Source of the DNA: Streptomyces thermodiastaticus
GTDB lineage: Bacteria > Actinomycetota > Actinomycetes > Streptomycetales > Streptomycetaceae
Assembly (NCBI RefSeq): GCF_014656135.1
Contig: NZ_BNBV01000003.1
Location: forward strand, 186,001 to 250,000
Direction of reading: 5' to 3'
Length of the DNA: 64,000 nucleotides
Positions 16,137 to 25,054 of the stretch are shown here, in pieces. The notes under the pieces were generated by a model. That model saw nothing but the letters and a program-made list of their open reading frames with translations, had not been told where the DNA came from and made no database searches. The position numbers and the translations under genes were made by a program. Numbering within the stretch: the stretch's first letter is position 1; every line of letters starts with the position of its first letter.

Positions 16137-17038
16137 CTCCCGGCCCACGCCGTCGCGATCCGCGCCGCCAGCCGTACGTTGCCGCGGACGGCCGCCACGT
16201 TGGCGCGCAGCGCGGCGCCGTCCGTGTGCCGCACCAGGTGGTCGAGCAGGAACGGGGTGACCGCCTGCCCCGTCACGCCCTGTGCCGCGCACGCGTCGAG
16301 CGCCTCGGCGAGCACACGGGCGTGCAGCCCCGGATCCAGCTGCTCCTCCGGCGGCACGGGATGGGCGACGATCAGCGCCGACTCCGGCATGCGCAGCGCG
16401 TTCTGCGCCCGCATGACCTCGGCCACCTCCTCGGGGGTGGTCAGCGTCCAGTCCACCGGATGGCCCGAGTCGGTCAGGTAGAAGCCAGGGAAGCGGTCCG
16501 TGCCGTAACCGGCCACCGTCACCCCCAGCGTCTCCAGGCGCTGCAGCGTGGCCGGCACGTCGAGGATGGACTTCACGCCCGAGCACACCACCGTGATCCG
16601 GGTGCGGGCCAGCAGTCTCAGGTCGGCGGACTCGTCCTGGGTCTGCGTCCACTCGCGGTGCACCCCGCCCAGTCCGCCCGTAGCGAGGACCCGGATGCCC
16701 GCCAGGGACGCCAGCAGCGCTGTGGCCGACACCGTCGTGGCCCCGCTCGCCTTCGCGGCCACCGCCGGCGGCAGGTCGCGGTGGCCCAGTTTGCGGATGC
16801 CGTCCTCGCCCGCGACCCGCTCCAGCTGCTCCTCGCCCAGGCCGATGTGCGGCCGGCCGTCCAGGACCGCGATGGTCGCCGGTACGGCGCCCCCCTGCCG
16901 GACCGCCTCCTCCAGCTGAAGCGCCACCCGCAGATTGTGCGGTCGCGGCAGCCCGTGCGCGATGATCGTGGACTCCAGGGCCACCACGGGGCGGCGCCCG
17001 GCCAGCGCCTCCCGTACCTCGTCGGACACCACCAGCAC
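16133..17038 (-). CDS. psuG: Pseudouridine-5'-phosphate glycosidase
   Basis: Reversibly cleaves the C-C glycosidic bond of pseudouridine 5'-phosphate to uracil and ribose 5-phosphate. The 301-residue product carries the family blocks VALESTIIAHGLPRPHN, KLGHRDLPPAVA, GATTVSATALLA, VLATGGLGGVHR and VCSGVKSILDVPATLQRLETLGV. The GTG at 17038 has GGGAGG 7 nt upstream. It is the first gene of a two-gene operon with the downstream PfkB kinase. This gives a salvage or breakdown route for modified nucleosides from RNA turnover. Confidence 0.94.
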   Translation of the reverse strand: MLVVSDEVREALAGRRPVVALESTIIAHGLPRPHNLRVALQLEEAVRQGGAVPATIAVLDGRPHIGLGEEQLERVAGEDGIRKLGHRDLPPAVAAKASGATTVSATALLASLAGIRVLATGGLGGVHREWTQTQDESADLRLLARTRITVVCSGVKSILDVPATLQRLETLGVTVAGYGTDRFPGFYLTDSGHPVDWTLTTPEEVAEVMRAQNALRMPESALIVAHPVPPEEQLDPGLHARVLAEALDACAAQGVTGQAVTPFLLDHLVRHTDGAALRANVAAVRGNVRLAARIATAWAGR

Positions 17039-17304
17039 GTGCCTGCCTCCCGTCTTCCTTCTCGCGCCTGACGTCTCATCCCTGGCGGGCCGCGGCAGGA
17101 GGCAAACCCCGGCGGACCGGCGCCCCGGTGCTCACAGGGCGCGCCCGCCCGCACAGGGGTCGCACGCGGATGCGTCGGCTCCGCACACGGGTCGCACGCA
17201 GGACGCACGCGCCGCGCACCGCGGCCTGCGGGAGGCGGGCACGCAGAGAAGCCGATGCGGGAGGCGGGCGGACAGTGAAGCCGGGGAGACGGGCAGCCGG
17301 CCGG

Positions 17305-18207
17305 TCAGGCGGCGTCCAGGGCCTCGCTCACCACGTCCGGCTTGTCGGAGATGATGCCGTCCACGCCGTACCCGGCCGCGGTGCGGGCCACGGACGGGCT
17401 GTCGACCGTCCAGGTGAACACCCTCAGCGGCCTGCCGTGCGGGCCGGTCAGCGCGTGGACGGCGGAGACGTACGCCGCGGACAGGCCGCCGGCCTGGGGA
17501 TTGACCGCGTCCGCGAAGGCCGCGTACCGGGGCAGGTCCGCGGTGGCAGGGCTGCCCAGGAACGCGGTCTCGACCGCGGGCCGCAGGGCGTGCACGGTGC
17601 GCACGCTGTCGGCACTGAAGCTCTGCACGATCAGCCGGCCGGACAGGTGGCGGCGGTCGAGCCAGCCCTCGCTGCCCAGCACGTCGAGGATCTGCCGCTC
17701 GATGCCCGGGTACAGCTCGGGGTGCTTCACCTCCAGCAGCAGCCTCGTGCGGTCGCGCTCGGCCCGGCGCAGGTACTGCCGCAGCGTCGGCACACGCGTG
17801 CCCGCGAAGGCGGGGGAGAACCAGCTGCCCGCGTCCAGCCGCGCGATCTCGGCGGCGGTGAAGTCCCTGACCCGCCACGGCGCCCGGTCCGGGAAGACCT
17901 GCTCGGCGTCCGTGGTGCGCACCAGGGTGTCGTCGTGCAGGACGACCAGTTCGCCGTCCTTGGTGCGCTGCACGTCGTTCTCCACCCAGCCGATGCCGAG
18001 CGCGGCCGCCTTGTCGACGGCGGGCAGGGTGTTCTCCGGGGCGTAGGCACTGGCGCCCCGGTGAGCGACGACAACCGGCCGCTGCGGGGCCCCGGCGACC
18101 AGCTCGGGCCGTTGCGGGGCCGCGGCCGCCCGGGCCGGCCCGGCGGGGGACAGCAGCGTCGCTGCCAGCAGAGCGGGGACGGCGGCAGCCACTGCGCGGA
18201 CGTGCAT
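17305..18207 (-). CDS. Secreted glycerophosphodiester phosphodiesterase
   Basis: Hydrolyses glycerophosphodiesters to glycerol 3-phosphate and an alcohol, outside the cell. The 300-residue protein has a Sec signal peptide (VRAVAAAVPALLAATLLSPAGPARAAA) with cleavage near residue 28. The metal and catalytic residues follow: HRGASAYAPENT, WVENDVQRTKDGELVVLHDD, and LLLEVKHPE. The C-terminal part keeps the barrel strands (VFTWTVDSP, GVDGIISDKPD). The ATG at 18207 follows GAGGAG. Such enzymes are often induced by phosphate limitation, but I see no clear Pho box in the 314-bp divergent gap. Confidence 0.92.
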   Translation of the reverse strand: MHVRAVAAAVPALLAATLLSPAGPARAAAAPQRPELVAGAPQRPVVVAHRGASAYAPENTLPAVDKAAALGIGWVENDVQRTKDGELVVLHDDTLVRTTDAEQVFPDRAPWRVRDFTAAEIARLDAGSWFSPAFAGTRVPTLRQYLRRAERDRTRLLLEVKHPELYPGIERQILDVLGSEGWLDRRHLSGRLIVQSFSADSVRTVHALRPAVETAFLGSPATADLPRYAAFADAVNPQAGGLSAAYVSAVHALTGPHGRPLRVFTWTVDSPSVARTAAGYGVDGIISDKPDVVSEALDAA

Positions 18208-18382
18208 ACGGGCTCCTCGGTGCTCGGTGCTCGATGTCGCAGAGCGATGACGCGGAGCACCACCATGACAGCACAGGGTGACGATGTGGAGTACGCGTGA
18301 GGGCGCGCCGGGTGGTCAGGCGCGCGCCCGCTCACCGGTGGCGCACATCAGCGACACGTCATGGTTCTTTGTCGGAAACTCG

Positions 18383-18411
18383 TTCGACCCGTTCGGTGGA
18401 CGTCGTACTCT
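18383..18411 (+). promoter_or_regulatory. Possible MHYT-gene promoter
   Basis: TTCGAC and TACTCT are separated by 17 bp. The -35 is imperfect. Position fits a leader of about 110 nt. Confidence 0.35.
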
Positions 18412-18481
18412 CTGCGTCAGCCAGGCTCATGGGGGAACGGCCGGTCAGCGGGGGCGACGGCATCACGTCGCGGAACTCATC

Positions 18482-18519
18482 AGGGCGGAAGGGCAGCCGC
18501 AGGGCGGAAAGGCAGCCGC
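18482..18519 (+). repeat. 19-bp tandem duplication before the MHYT start
   Basis: AGGGCGGAAGGGCAGCCGC is followed at once by a copy with one A for G change. Each copy carries a purine-rich GGAAGG or GGAAAGG ribosome-site-like core. Only the second is well placed (about 10 nt) for the ATG at 18522. Confidence 0.6.
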
Positions 18520-18521
18520 GC

Positions 18522-19370
18522 ATGCACGGCACGGTCGACGATTTCGGCTACGGGCTCGTCACCCCGCTGGTGGGCTATCTCATGGCCTGCCTCGGCGGGG
18601 CCCTCGGGCTGCGCTGCACCACACGGGCCCTGTGCGTGCCCGGCAGCTGGCGCCCCGGCTGGCTCGCCCTCGGCGCGGCGGCCATCGGCTCCGGCGCCTG
18701 GACGATGCATTTCATCGGGATGATGGGCTTCACCATCGACGGCGCCCCGATCCGCTACGACCGGCCGACCACGTACGCGAGCCTGCTTCTGGCCGTCGTC
18801 ATGGTCGGGGTGGGGATCTTCATCGTCGGCTACCGCGGAGCGACCGGCTCCGCGCTGTTCACCGGGGGCACGATCACAGGACTCGGGATCGCCTCGATGC
18901 ACTACCTGGGCATGGCCGGCATGCACTTCGACGGCACGTTCGAGTACAACACCCTCACCGTCGCCGCCTCCGTCCTCGTCGCGATGGCCGCGTCGACCGC
19001 CGCCCTGTGGGCGGCCGGCAAGGCCGGACGGCCGATGTGGAGCGTCGGCGCGAGCCTGGTGATGGGGGTCGCGGCCGGCGGCATGCACTATGCGGGCATG
19101 GGCGCCGTCAGCGTGCACGTGCACGGTGCGGCCGCGGCGCCCGGGAAGTCACCAGCCGCCCTGCTCGCACCCCTGCTGATCGGCCCGCTCGCCCTCCTGC
19201 TGCTGGCGGGCGTCGTGGTGCTGCTCGACCCGCTGACGATCACGAACAGGGGCCAGTGGACCCCCGTGGACCGCAGACCCGGCGTGCCGGCGCCCCGGCT
19301 CGCCGCCCCCTCCGCCGTCCACCCGTACCCGTCCTCCGCCCGCCGCCCGCACACCCCCAAGCAGCACTGA
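18522..19370 (+). CDS. MHYT domain integral membrane sensor protein
   Basis: A 282-residue membrane protein with about seven hydrophobic helices. The three MHYT signatures are MHFIGMMGF, MHYLGMAGM and MHYAGMGAV, which in the family are proposed to bind copper and sense a diatomic gas or redox signal. No output domain (GGDEF, EAL or kinase) is attached; the C-terminus is a short Pro/Arg-rich cytoplasmic tail ending RRPHTPKQH. The signalling partner is therefore unknown. The ATG at 18522 (MHGTVDDFGYGLVTPL) matches Streptomyces homologues I recall; upstream in-frame starts give an unlikely Arg/Ser-rich leader. Confidence 0.87.
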   Translation: MHGTVDDFGYGLVTPLVGYLMACLGGALGLRCTTRALCVPGSWRPGWLALGAAAIGSGAWTMHFIGMMGFTIDGAPIRYDRPTTYASLLLAVVMVGVGIFIVGYRGATGSALFTGGTITGLGIASMHYLGMAGMHFDGTFEYNTLTVAASVLVAMAASTAALWAAGKAGRPMWSVGASLVMGVAAGGMHYAGMGAVSVHVHGAAAAPGKSPAALLAPLLIGPLALLLLAGVVVLLDPLTITNRGQWTPVDRRPGVPAPRLAAPSAVHPYPSSARRPHTPKQH

Positions 19371-19455
19371 GCGGGACCCAGCAGCACTGAGCAGGTCCTC
19401 TCCCCTCCGGCCTCCCCCCTCCCCGCCGGGCGCCCCCGTTGTCAGTGGCGGGTCG

Positions 19456-19461
19456 TACGGT
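19456..19461 (+). promoter_or_regulatory. -10 element of leaderless uvrB promoter
   Basis: TACGGT is exactly 7 nt before the uvrB ATG. There is no ribosome site. Confidence 0.65.
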
Positions 19462-19468
19462 GGATGAC

Positions 19469-21622
19469 ATGCGGCCCGTTTCCCACATCGAACGCACGGT
19501 GGCGCCCTTCGAGGTCGTCAGCCCCTACCGGCCCAGCGGCGACCAGCCGCAGGCCATCGAGGAACTCGCCCGGCGCATCCAGGCGGGCGAGAAGGACGTG
19601 GTGCTGCTCGGCGCCACCGGCACCGGCAAGTCCGCCACCACCGCGTGGATGATCGAGAAGCTGCAGCGCCCCACCCTCGTCATGGCGCCGAACAAGACCC
19701 TGGCCGCGCAGCTGGCCAACGAGTTCCGCGAGCTGCTTCCCCACAACGCCGTCGAGTACTTCGTCTCGTACTACGACTACTACCAGCCCGAGGCCTACGT
19801 CCCGCAGTCGGACACCTACATCGAGAAGGACTCCTCGATCAACGAGGAGGTCGAACGGCTGCGCCACTCCGCGACCAACTCGCTGCTCACCCGCCGCGAC
19901 GTCGTCGTGGTCGCCTCCGTCTCCTGCATCTACGGCCTGGGCACCCCGCAGGAGTACGTGGACCGCATGGTCCCGCTCCGCGTCGGCGACGAGATCGACC
20001 GCGACGAGCTGCTGCGCCGCTTCGTGGACATCCAGTACACGCGCAACGACATGTCCTTCACCCGCGGCACCTTCCGGGTACGCGGCGACACCATCGAGAT
20101 CTTCCCGGTCTACGAGGAGCTCGCCGTCCGCATCGAGATGTTCGGCGACGAGATCGAGGCGCTGTCCACCCTGCACCCGCTCACCGGCGAGATCATCAGC
20201 GACGAACAGCAGCTGTACGTGTTCCCCGCCTCGCACTACATCGCCGGCCCCGAGCGCATGGAGCGGGCCATCCGCGGCATCGAGCAGGAACTCAAGGAGC
20301 GCCTGGCCGAGCTGGAGAAGCAGGGCAAGCTGCTGGAGGCCCAGCGGCTGCGCATGCGCACCACCTACGACATCGAGATGCTCCGCCAGATCGGCACCTG
20401 CTCCGGGGTGGAGAACTACTCGATGCACTTCGACGGCCGCGAGCCCGGCACCCCGCCCAACACCCTCCTCGACTACTTCCCCGAGGACTTCCTGCTCGTC
20501 ATCGACGAGTCGCACGTCACCGTGCCCCAGATCGGCGCGATGTACGAGGGCGACGCCTCCCGCAAGCGCACCCTGGTCGAGCACGGCTTCCGCCTGCCCT
20601 CCGCCCTGGACAACCGCCCGCTGAAGTGGGAGGAGTTCCAGGAACGCATCGGCCAGACGGTCTACCTGTCGGCCACCCCCGGCCCCTACGAGCTGTCGCG
20701 CTCCGACGGCCAGGTCGAGCAGATCATCCGGCCCACCGGCCTGGTCGACCCCGAGGTCGTCGTCAAGCCCACCGAGGGACAGATCGACGACCTGGTGCAC
20801 GAGATCCGCAAGCGCGTGGAGAAGGACGAACGCGTCCTGGTCACCACGCTCACCAAGAAGATGGCCGAGGACCTCACGGACTACTTCGTGGAGCTCGGCA
20901 TCCAGGTGCGCTATCTGCACAGCGACGTCGACACGCTGCGCCGCGTCGAGCTGCTGCGCGAGCTGCGCTCCGGCGAGTTCGACGTCCTGGTCGGCATCAA
21001 CCTGCTGCGCGAGGGACTGGACCTGCCGGAGGTGTCCCTGGTGGCGATCCTGGACGCCGACAAGGAGGGCTTCCTGCGCTCGGGCACCTCGCTCATCCAG
21101 ACCATCGGCCGCGCGGCACGCAACGTCTCCGGCCAGGTCCACATGTACGCCGACAAGATCACCCCGGCGATGGAGAAGGCCATCGAGGAGACCAACCGCC
21201 GCCGGGCCAAGCAGATCGCCTACAACAAGGCTCACGGCATCGACCCGCAGCCGCTGCGCAAGAAGATCAACGACATCGTCGCGCAGATCGCCCGCGAGGA
21301 GGTCGACACCGAGCAGCTGCTCGGCACCGGCTACCGCAAGAGCAAGGACGGCCGCAGCGGCAAGGCCGCCGTGCCCGCGCTCGGCGGCCGGCAGGAGGGC
21401 AAGGCGGCGGCCAAGGCGACCAAGCCCGGCAAGGGCAAGGCGAAGGAGACGACGCCCACCGACCGACCCGCGGCGCAGCTCGCCGAGCAGATCGAGGAGA
21501 TGACGGAGCGGATGCGCGCCGCCGCGGCCGAGCTGCAGTTCGAGGTGGCGGCCCGGCTGCGCGACGAGGTCGCCGAGATGAAGAAGGAGCTGCGCCAGAT
21601 GAGGGAGGCGGGGCTGGCCTGA
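19469..21622 (+). CDS. uvrB: Excinuclease ABC subunit B
   Basis: Damage-verifying helicase of nucleotide excision repair, which takes over from UvrA and recruits UvrC. The 717-residue protein has Walker A GATGTGKS (residues 48-55), the DNA-clamping beta-hairpin region [20 protein letters not shown], helicase motifs [20 protein letters not shown] and QTIGRAARN, and the C-terminal UVR domain [20 protein letters not shown] that contacts UvrC. A Lys-rich linker of about 50 residues precedes the UVR domain. The start is set by the leaderless -10 element. uvrA and uvrC lie within 14 kb on the same strand. Confidence 0.98.
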   Translation: MRPVSHIERTVAPFEVVSPYRPSGDQPQAIEELARRIQAGEKDVVLLGATGTGKSATTAWMIEKLQRPTLVMAPNKTLAAQLANEFRELLPHNAVEYFVSYYDYYQPEAYVPQSDTYIEKDSSINEEVERLRHSATNSLLTRRDVVVVASVSCIYGLGTPQEYVDRMVPLRVGDEIDRDELLRRFVDIQYTRNDMSFTRGTFRVRGDTIEIFPVYEELAVRIEMFGDEIEALSTLHPLTGEIISDEQQLYVFPASHYIAGPERMERAIRGIEQELKERLAELEKQGKLLEAQRLRMRTTYDIEMLRQIGTCSGVENYSMHFDGREPGTPPNTLLDYFPEDFLLVIDESHVTVPQIGAMYEGDASRKRTLVEHGFRLPSALDNRPLKWEEFQERIGQTVYLSATPGPYELSRSDGQVEQIIRPTGLVDPEVVVKPTEGQIDDLVHEIRKRVEKDERVLVTTLTKKMAEDLTDYFVELGIQVRYLHSDVDTLRRVELLRELRSGEFDVLVGINLLREGLDLPEVSLVAILDADKEGFLRSGTSLIQTIGRAARNVSGQVHMYADKITPAMEKAIEETNRRRAKQIAYNKAHGIDPQPLRKKINDIVAQIAREEVDTEQLLGTGYRKSKDGRSGKAAVPALGGRQEGKAAAKATKPGKGKAKETTPTDRPAAQLAEQIEEMTERMRAAAAELQFEVAARLRDEVAEMKKELRQMREAGLA

Positions 21623-21629
21623 TCCCGTG

Positions 21630-21664
21630 CGGCGGTGCCCGGCCCGCTGGGCCGGCCACCGCCG
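21630..21664 (+). terminator. uvrB terminator hairpin
   Basis: A 16-bp stem with one mismatch (21630-21645 with 21649-21664) and a 3-nt loop, starting 8 bp after the uvrB stop codon. Confidence 0.7.
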
Positions 21665-21793
21665 TGCGCGCTGTGTTGCAAGACCGCCACAAACAGCGGT
21701 CCGCCGGTCGGCGCCGCCGCTTTCGCCGCGTAAGGTGCGGATCGACCGCGTCCTGCGCGGCAACAGGGGAGCCGTCGGAGAGGGGAAGCAGCC

Positions 21794-22372
21794 GTGTCCG
21801 TCAACCTGACCAAGGGCCAGGCCATCAGCCTGCAGAAGAACGACGGGGGCAGCCTGACCGCGGTGCGCATGGGCCTCGGCTGGAAGGCGGCGCCGCGCCG
21901 CGGCCTGTTCGGCACCCGCACCCGGGAGATCGACCTCGACGCCTCCGCCATCCTGTTCGCCGGCGACCAGCCCGTCGACGTGGTCTTCTTCCGCCATCTG
22001 GTCAGCGACGACGGCTCGGTGCGCCACACCGGTGACAACCTGGTCGGCGGTGCCGGGCAGGGCACCGACGACGAGGCGATCCTCGTCGACCTGCGGCGCG
22101 TCCCGTCCCACATCGACCAGATCTTCTTCACCGTGAACTCCTTCACGGGCCAGACCTTCCAGCAGGTGCAGAACGCGTTCTGCCGCCTCGTCGACGACAC
22201 CACCGGACAGGAACTCGCCCGCTACACCCTGGACGGCGGCGGCGACTACACCGCCCAGATCATGGCGAAGGTGCACCGGGCCGGGAACGGCTGGACGATG
22301 ACCGCCCTCGGCGTCCCCTCCCACGGCCGTACGTTCAAGGACCTCATGCCGGCCATCGCCCCGCTGCTGTAG
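21794..22372 (+). CDS. TerD family protein
   Basis: A 192-residue protein of the TerD (tellurium resistance/stress) family, whose members bind calcium. The fold is seen in VNLTKGQAISLQKNDGGSLTAVRMGLGW, EIDLDASAILF, VVFFRHLVSDDGSVRHTGDNLVGG and DEAILVDLRRVPSHIDQIFFTV; the acidic DDGS, GDN and DDE positions are the known Ca-binding type. GTG 21794 follows GGGGAAG. The gene upstream of a Ca2+/H+ antiporter gene suggests a shared theme of calcium handling, but a 125-bp gap separates them. It is probably not a tellurite determinant by itself. Confidence 0.9.
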   Translation: MSVNLTKGQAISLQKNDGGSLTAVRMGLGWKAAPRRGLFGTRTREIDLDASAILFAGDQPVDVVFFRHLVSDDGSVRHTGDNLVGGAGQGTDDEAILVDLRRVPSHIDQIFFTVNSFTGQTFQQVQNAFCRLVDDTTGQELARYTLDGGGDYTAQIMAKVHRAGNGWTMTALGVPSHGRTFKDLMPAIAPLL

Positions 22373-22497
22373 GACGGCACCCGCGGCACGGCCGCCGAGA
22401 GCACCGGCGCGGTCCCGCCCGCACCGCCCAAGGCACGGACACCGCCCTCGCCGCCGGCCGGAATGCGAACCTGCGCCGGATGCGGGACGATCCTTAC

Positions 22498-23595
22498 ATG
22501 ATCACCCGGCGCGCGCTCACACGGGCGCGGACGACCGCCGTGCCGGTGCTCGCGGTGGTTCTGCTGGCCCTGACCTGGGGACGCAGCCTGCCTGCCGTGG
22601 TGACCGTGGTGCTGTGCGGGGTGCTGGCCGCATCGGTCCTGGCCGCGGTCCACCACGCCGAGGTGGTCGCCCACCGGGTCGGTGAACCGTTCGGCTCCCT
22701 GGTCCTCGCGGTCGCCGTCACCGTGATCGAGGTGGCCCTCATCGTCACGCTGATGCTGGACGGCGGCGCCAAGAGCGCGACCCTGGCCAGGGACACCGTG
22801 TTCGCCGCCGTCATGATCACCTGCAACGGCGTGCTCGGCATGTCCCTGCTGGTGGCCTCGCTGCGGCACCGCACGGCCGTCTTCAACGCCGAGGGCACCG
22901 GCGCGGCGCTCGCCACGGTGGCGACCCTGGCCACCCTGAGTCTCGTCCTGCCGGCGTTCACCACCAGCGAGCCGGGCGCGCAGTTCTCCGGTGTGCAACT
23001 CACCTTCGCCGCGGTGTCCTCGCTGATCCTCTACGGCCTGTTCGTCGCCACCCAGACCGTGCGGCACCGCGACTACTTCCTGCCGGTCACCCGGCAGGGA
23101 ATGGTGATCACCTTCGAGGCCCATGCGGATCGGCCGTCCGCCCGCACCGCCTGGATCAGCGCAGCGTTGCTGCTGCTGGCCCTGGTCGGCGTGATCGGCA
23201 TCGCCAAGGGCGTCTCACCGGCCATCGAGGCCGGGGTGCAGGCCGCCGGCCTGCACCACGCGGTCGTCGGCGTGATCATCGCCATGCTGGTGCTGCTGCC
23301 CGAGACCATCGCGGCCCTGCGCGCGGCCCGGCGCGACCGGGTGCAGACCAGCCTCAACCTGGCCCTCGGTTCGGCGATGGCCAGCATCGGCCTGACCATC
23401 CCCGCGGTCGCCCTGGCCTCTGTGTGGCTGTCCGGGCCGCTGGTGCTCGGCCTGGGCTCCGCCCACATGCTCCTGCTCCTTCTCACGGTGGTCGTCGCCT
23501 CGCTGACCGTGGCACCGGGCCGGGCCACCCCGCTCCAGGGCGGCGTCCACCTGGTGATCTTCGCGGCCTACCTGGAGCTGGCGATCAATCCCTGA
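22498..23595 (+). CDS. Calcium/proton antiporter (ChaA/CaCA family)
   Basis: A 365-residue integral membrane exporter with about eleven hydrophobic segments. The two CaCA alpha repeats are visible: GEPFGSLVLAVAVTVIEVALI in the first half and MLVLLPETIAALRAARRDRVQTSLNLALGSAMASIGLTIP in the second, each with the acidic residue that binds the cation. The likely reaction is export of Ca2+ (or Na+/K+) in exchange for protons. ATG 22498 is preferred because it starts just before the basic N-terminus and first helix; ATG 22480 is also in frame. No ribosome site is obvious for either. Confidence 0.87.
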   Translation: MITRRALTRARTTAVPVLAVVLLALTWGRSLPAVVTVVLCGVLAASVLAAVHHAEVVAHRVGEPFGSLVLAVAVTVIEVALIVTLMLDGGAKSATLARDTVFAAVMITCNGVLGMSLLVASLRHRTAVFNAEGTGAALATVATLATLSLVLPAFTTSEPGAQFSGVQLTFAAVSSLILYGLFVATQTVRHRDYFLPVTRQGMVITFEAHADRPSARTAWISAALLLLALVGVIGIAKGVSPAIEAGVQAAGLHHAVVGVIIAMLVLLPETIAALRAARRDRVQTSLNLALGSAMASIGLTIPAVALASVWLSGPLVLGLGSAHMLLLLLTVVVASLTVAPGRATPLQGGVHLVIFAAYLELAINP

Positions 23596-23697
23596 GCGGC
23601 GCCGGCGGGCGTGCGGAGGCGGCCGGGTGCCGTGATAGACCGACTACCAGCCGCCGTCCGGCGGACGGCCGTCCACGCCACACACCCGGAGGAACCC

Positions 23698-24171
23698 GTG
23701 CCCCGCACACCAGCCACCGCGCCGATCATGATCCTCAACGGCCCCAACCTGAACCTGCTCGGGCAGCGGCAGCCGGAGATCTACGGCTCCGAGACCCTCG
23801 CGGACATCGAGGCCCGGTGCGCCGGGGCGGCGGCCGCCCACGGCCGCACCGTGGACTTCCGGCAGTCCAACCACGAGGGCGAGCTGATCGACTGGATCCA
23901 CGAGGCCCGGCTGCACCACTGCGGCATCGTCATCAACCCGGGCGCCTACTCGCACACCTCCGTCGCCATCCTGGACGCCCTCAACGCCTGCGACGGCCTG
24001 CCGGTGGTGGAGGTGCACATCTCCAACATCCACCGGCGCGAGTCCTTCCGGCACCACTCCTACGTGTCCCTGCGTGCCGACGGCGTCATCGCCGGATGCG
24101 GGACTCAGGGATACGTCTTCGCGGTGGAACGGGTGGCGGCACTGGCCGGAGCCGTCAGCACGGAGGCCTAG
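23698..24171 (+). CDS. aroQ: 3-dehydroquinate dehydratase, type II
   Basis: Third step of the shikimate pathway: dehydrates 3-dehydroquinate to 3-dehydroshikimate. The 157-residue product matches the usual type II length. It carries [17 protein letters not shown] with the catalytic Tyr29 and the lid loop arginine, [30 protein letters not shown], and [17 protein letters not shown] with the second catalytic His. GTG 23698 follows GGAGGA at 6 nt. Type II enzymes act as dodecamers. No other aro gene is close. Confidence 0.97.
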   Translation: MPRTPATAPIMILNGPNLNLLGQRQPEIYGSETLADIEARCAGAAAAHGRTVDFRQSNHEGELIDWIHEARLHHCGIVINPGAYSHTSVAILDALNACDGLPVVEVHISNIHRRESFRHHSYVSLRADGVIAGCGTQGYVFAVERVAALAGAVSTEA

Positions 24172-24186
24172 GGGCTCCCGCGGGCC

Positions 24187-24234
24187 GTCCTGGGCGGCCG
24201 TCACCCGCTGTCCGGACGGCGCACCGCCCAGGAC
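24187..24234 (+). terminator. aroQ terminator hairpin
   Basis: An 11-bp perfect stem (GTCCTGGGCGG at 24187-24197 with its complement at 24224-24234) and a 26-nt loop, 16 bp after the aroQ stop codon. Confidence 0.55.
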
Positions 24235-24330
24235 GCGCATCGCCCAGGACGCGCACCGCCCGCAGGACGGCACACCGCCCCAGGACGGCCGCCTAAGGAC
24301 GGACGGCGTACCGCCCCGAGGAGGGCGCAC
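24220..24330. repeat. Degenerate 16-19 bp tandem repeats (CGCACCGCCCAGGACG)
   Basis: Five or six decaying units of the form C-G-C-A-C-C-G-C-C-C-AGGACG occupy the gap between the convergent aroQ and hydrolase genes. They overlap the right arm of the aroQ hairpin. Non-coding. Confidence 0.6.
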
Positions 24331-24340
24331 CACCCGCGGT

Positions 24341-24997
24341 TCACCACCCGCGCGCGTGCCACTCCGGCAGGTGCGGGCGCTCCGCGCCCAGCGTGGTGTC
24401 GTTGCCGTGTCCCGGGTAGACCCAGGTCTCGTCCGGCAGGACGTCGAAGATCTTCGTCTCGACGTCGTGGATCAACTGAGCGAAGGCCTGCGGATCGTGG
24501 AAGGTGTTCCCGACCCCGCCCGGGAACAGGCAGTCCCCGGTGAACACGTGCGGGTGCCCGTGCGGGTCGTCGTAGATCAGGGCGATCGACCCCGGCGTGT
24601 GGCCGACCAGGTGGCGCGCGGTCAGCTCCACCTGCCCCACCCGGATGGTGTCGCCGTCGTCGACCAGGACGTCCGTGGGCACGGGAATCCCCTCGGCGTC
24701 CTCGCGGCCCGCGTAGGTGCGCGCGCCCGTCGCCTCGACCACCTCTGCCAGCGCCTGCCAGTGGTCGGCGTGCCGGTGGGTGGTGACCACCGAGGCGATG
24801 CCGTCGTCGCCGATCATCCCGAGCAGGGTCCGGGCGTCGTTGGCGGCGTCGATCAGCAGCTGCTCGTCCGTGGCCCGGCAGCGCAGCAGATAGGCGTTGT
24901 TGTCCATCGGACCCACCGCGATCTTGGTGATCATCAGGTCCTTGAGTTCGTGCACGTCCGCCGGGCCGCCGACCCTCACCTCTCCGGTGTACGTCAT
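24341..24997 (-). CDS. MBL-fold metallo-hydrolase (glyoxalase II-like)
   Basis: A 218-residue zinc hydrolase of the metallo-beta-lactamase fold. The metal ligands are HRHADH (His74, His76, Asp78, His79), HLVGHTPGS, FTGDCLFPGGVG and the final VYPGHGNDT. This set and the short length resemble glyoxalase II-like thioesterases; the thiol in actinobacteria would be mycothiol. The exact substrate is unknown. The start is supported by TAGGCT 7 nt before the ATG (leaderless). The next gene on this strand is a mycothiol-dependent isomerase-like protein, in keeping with a thiol role. Confidence 0.9.
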   Translation of the reverse strand: MTYTGEVRVGGPADVHELKDLMITKIAVGPMDNNAYLLRCRATDEQLLIDAANDARTLLGMIGDDGIASVVTTHRHADHWQALAEVVEATGARTYAGREDAEGIPVPTDVLVDDGDTIRVGQVELTARHLVGHTPGSIALIYDDPHGHPHVFTGDCLFPGGVGNTFHDPQAFAQLIHDVETKIFDVLPDETWVYPGHGNDTTLGAERPHLPEWHARGW

Positions 24998-25004
24998 GGC
25001 CGTC

Positions 25005-25010
25005 AGCCTA
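25005..25010 (-). promoter_or_regulatory. -10 element of leaderless hydrolase promoter
   Basis: Minus-strand TAGGCT, 7 nt before the ATG at 24997. Confidence 0.6.
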
Positions 25011-25054
25011 TCGCCGGTCCCGGCCCGGCGAAGGTCCTGCGGGCCGGGCGGGGG

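Larger units (their letters stand above)
18208..18521. other. Divergent intergenic region between glycerophosphodiesterase and MHYT protein
   Basis: 314 bp without a convincing gene. It holds a possible MHYT promoter (TTCGAC at 18383-18388, 17 bp, TACTCT at 18406-18411) and a 19-bp tandem duplication at 18482-18519. The open frame crossing it in phase with the MHYT gene is Arg/Ser-rich and is probably not translated. Confidence 0.5.

Noticed and set aside
17039..17304. Possible small gene between psuG and the glycerophosphodiesterase gene
   Set aside because: Only GC-rich, CGCACG-type repetitive DNA without a ribosome site or coding pattern.
18361..18420. Possible SOS box near TCGTTCGACCCGTTCGG
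   Set aside because: The two GTTCG elements are in the same orientation, not the inverted order needed for LexA.
19442..22324. Long minus-strand open frame opposite uvrB and terD
   Set aside because: Antisense shadow with no recognisable protein features.
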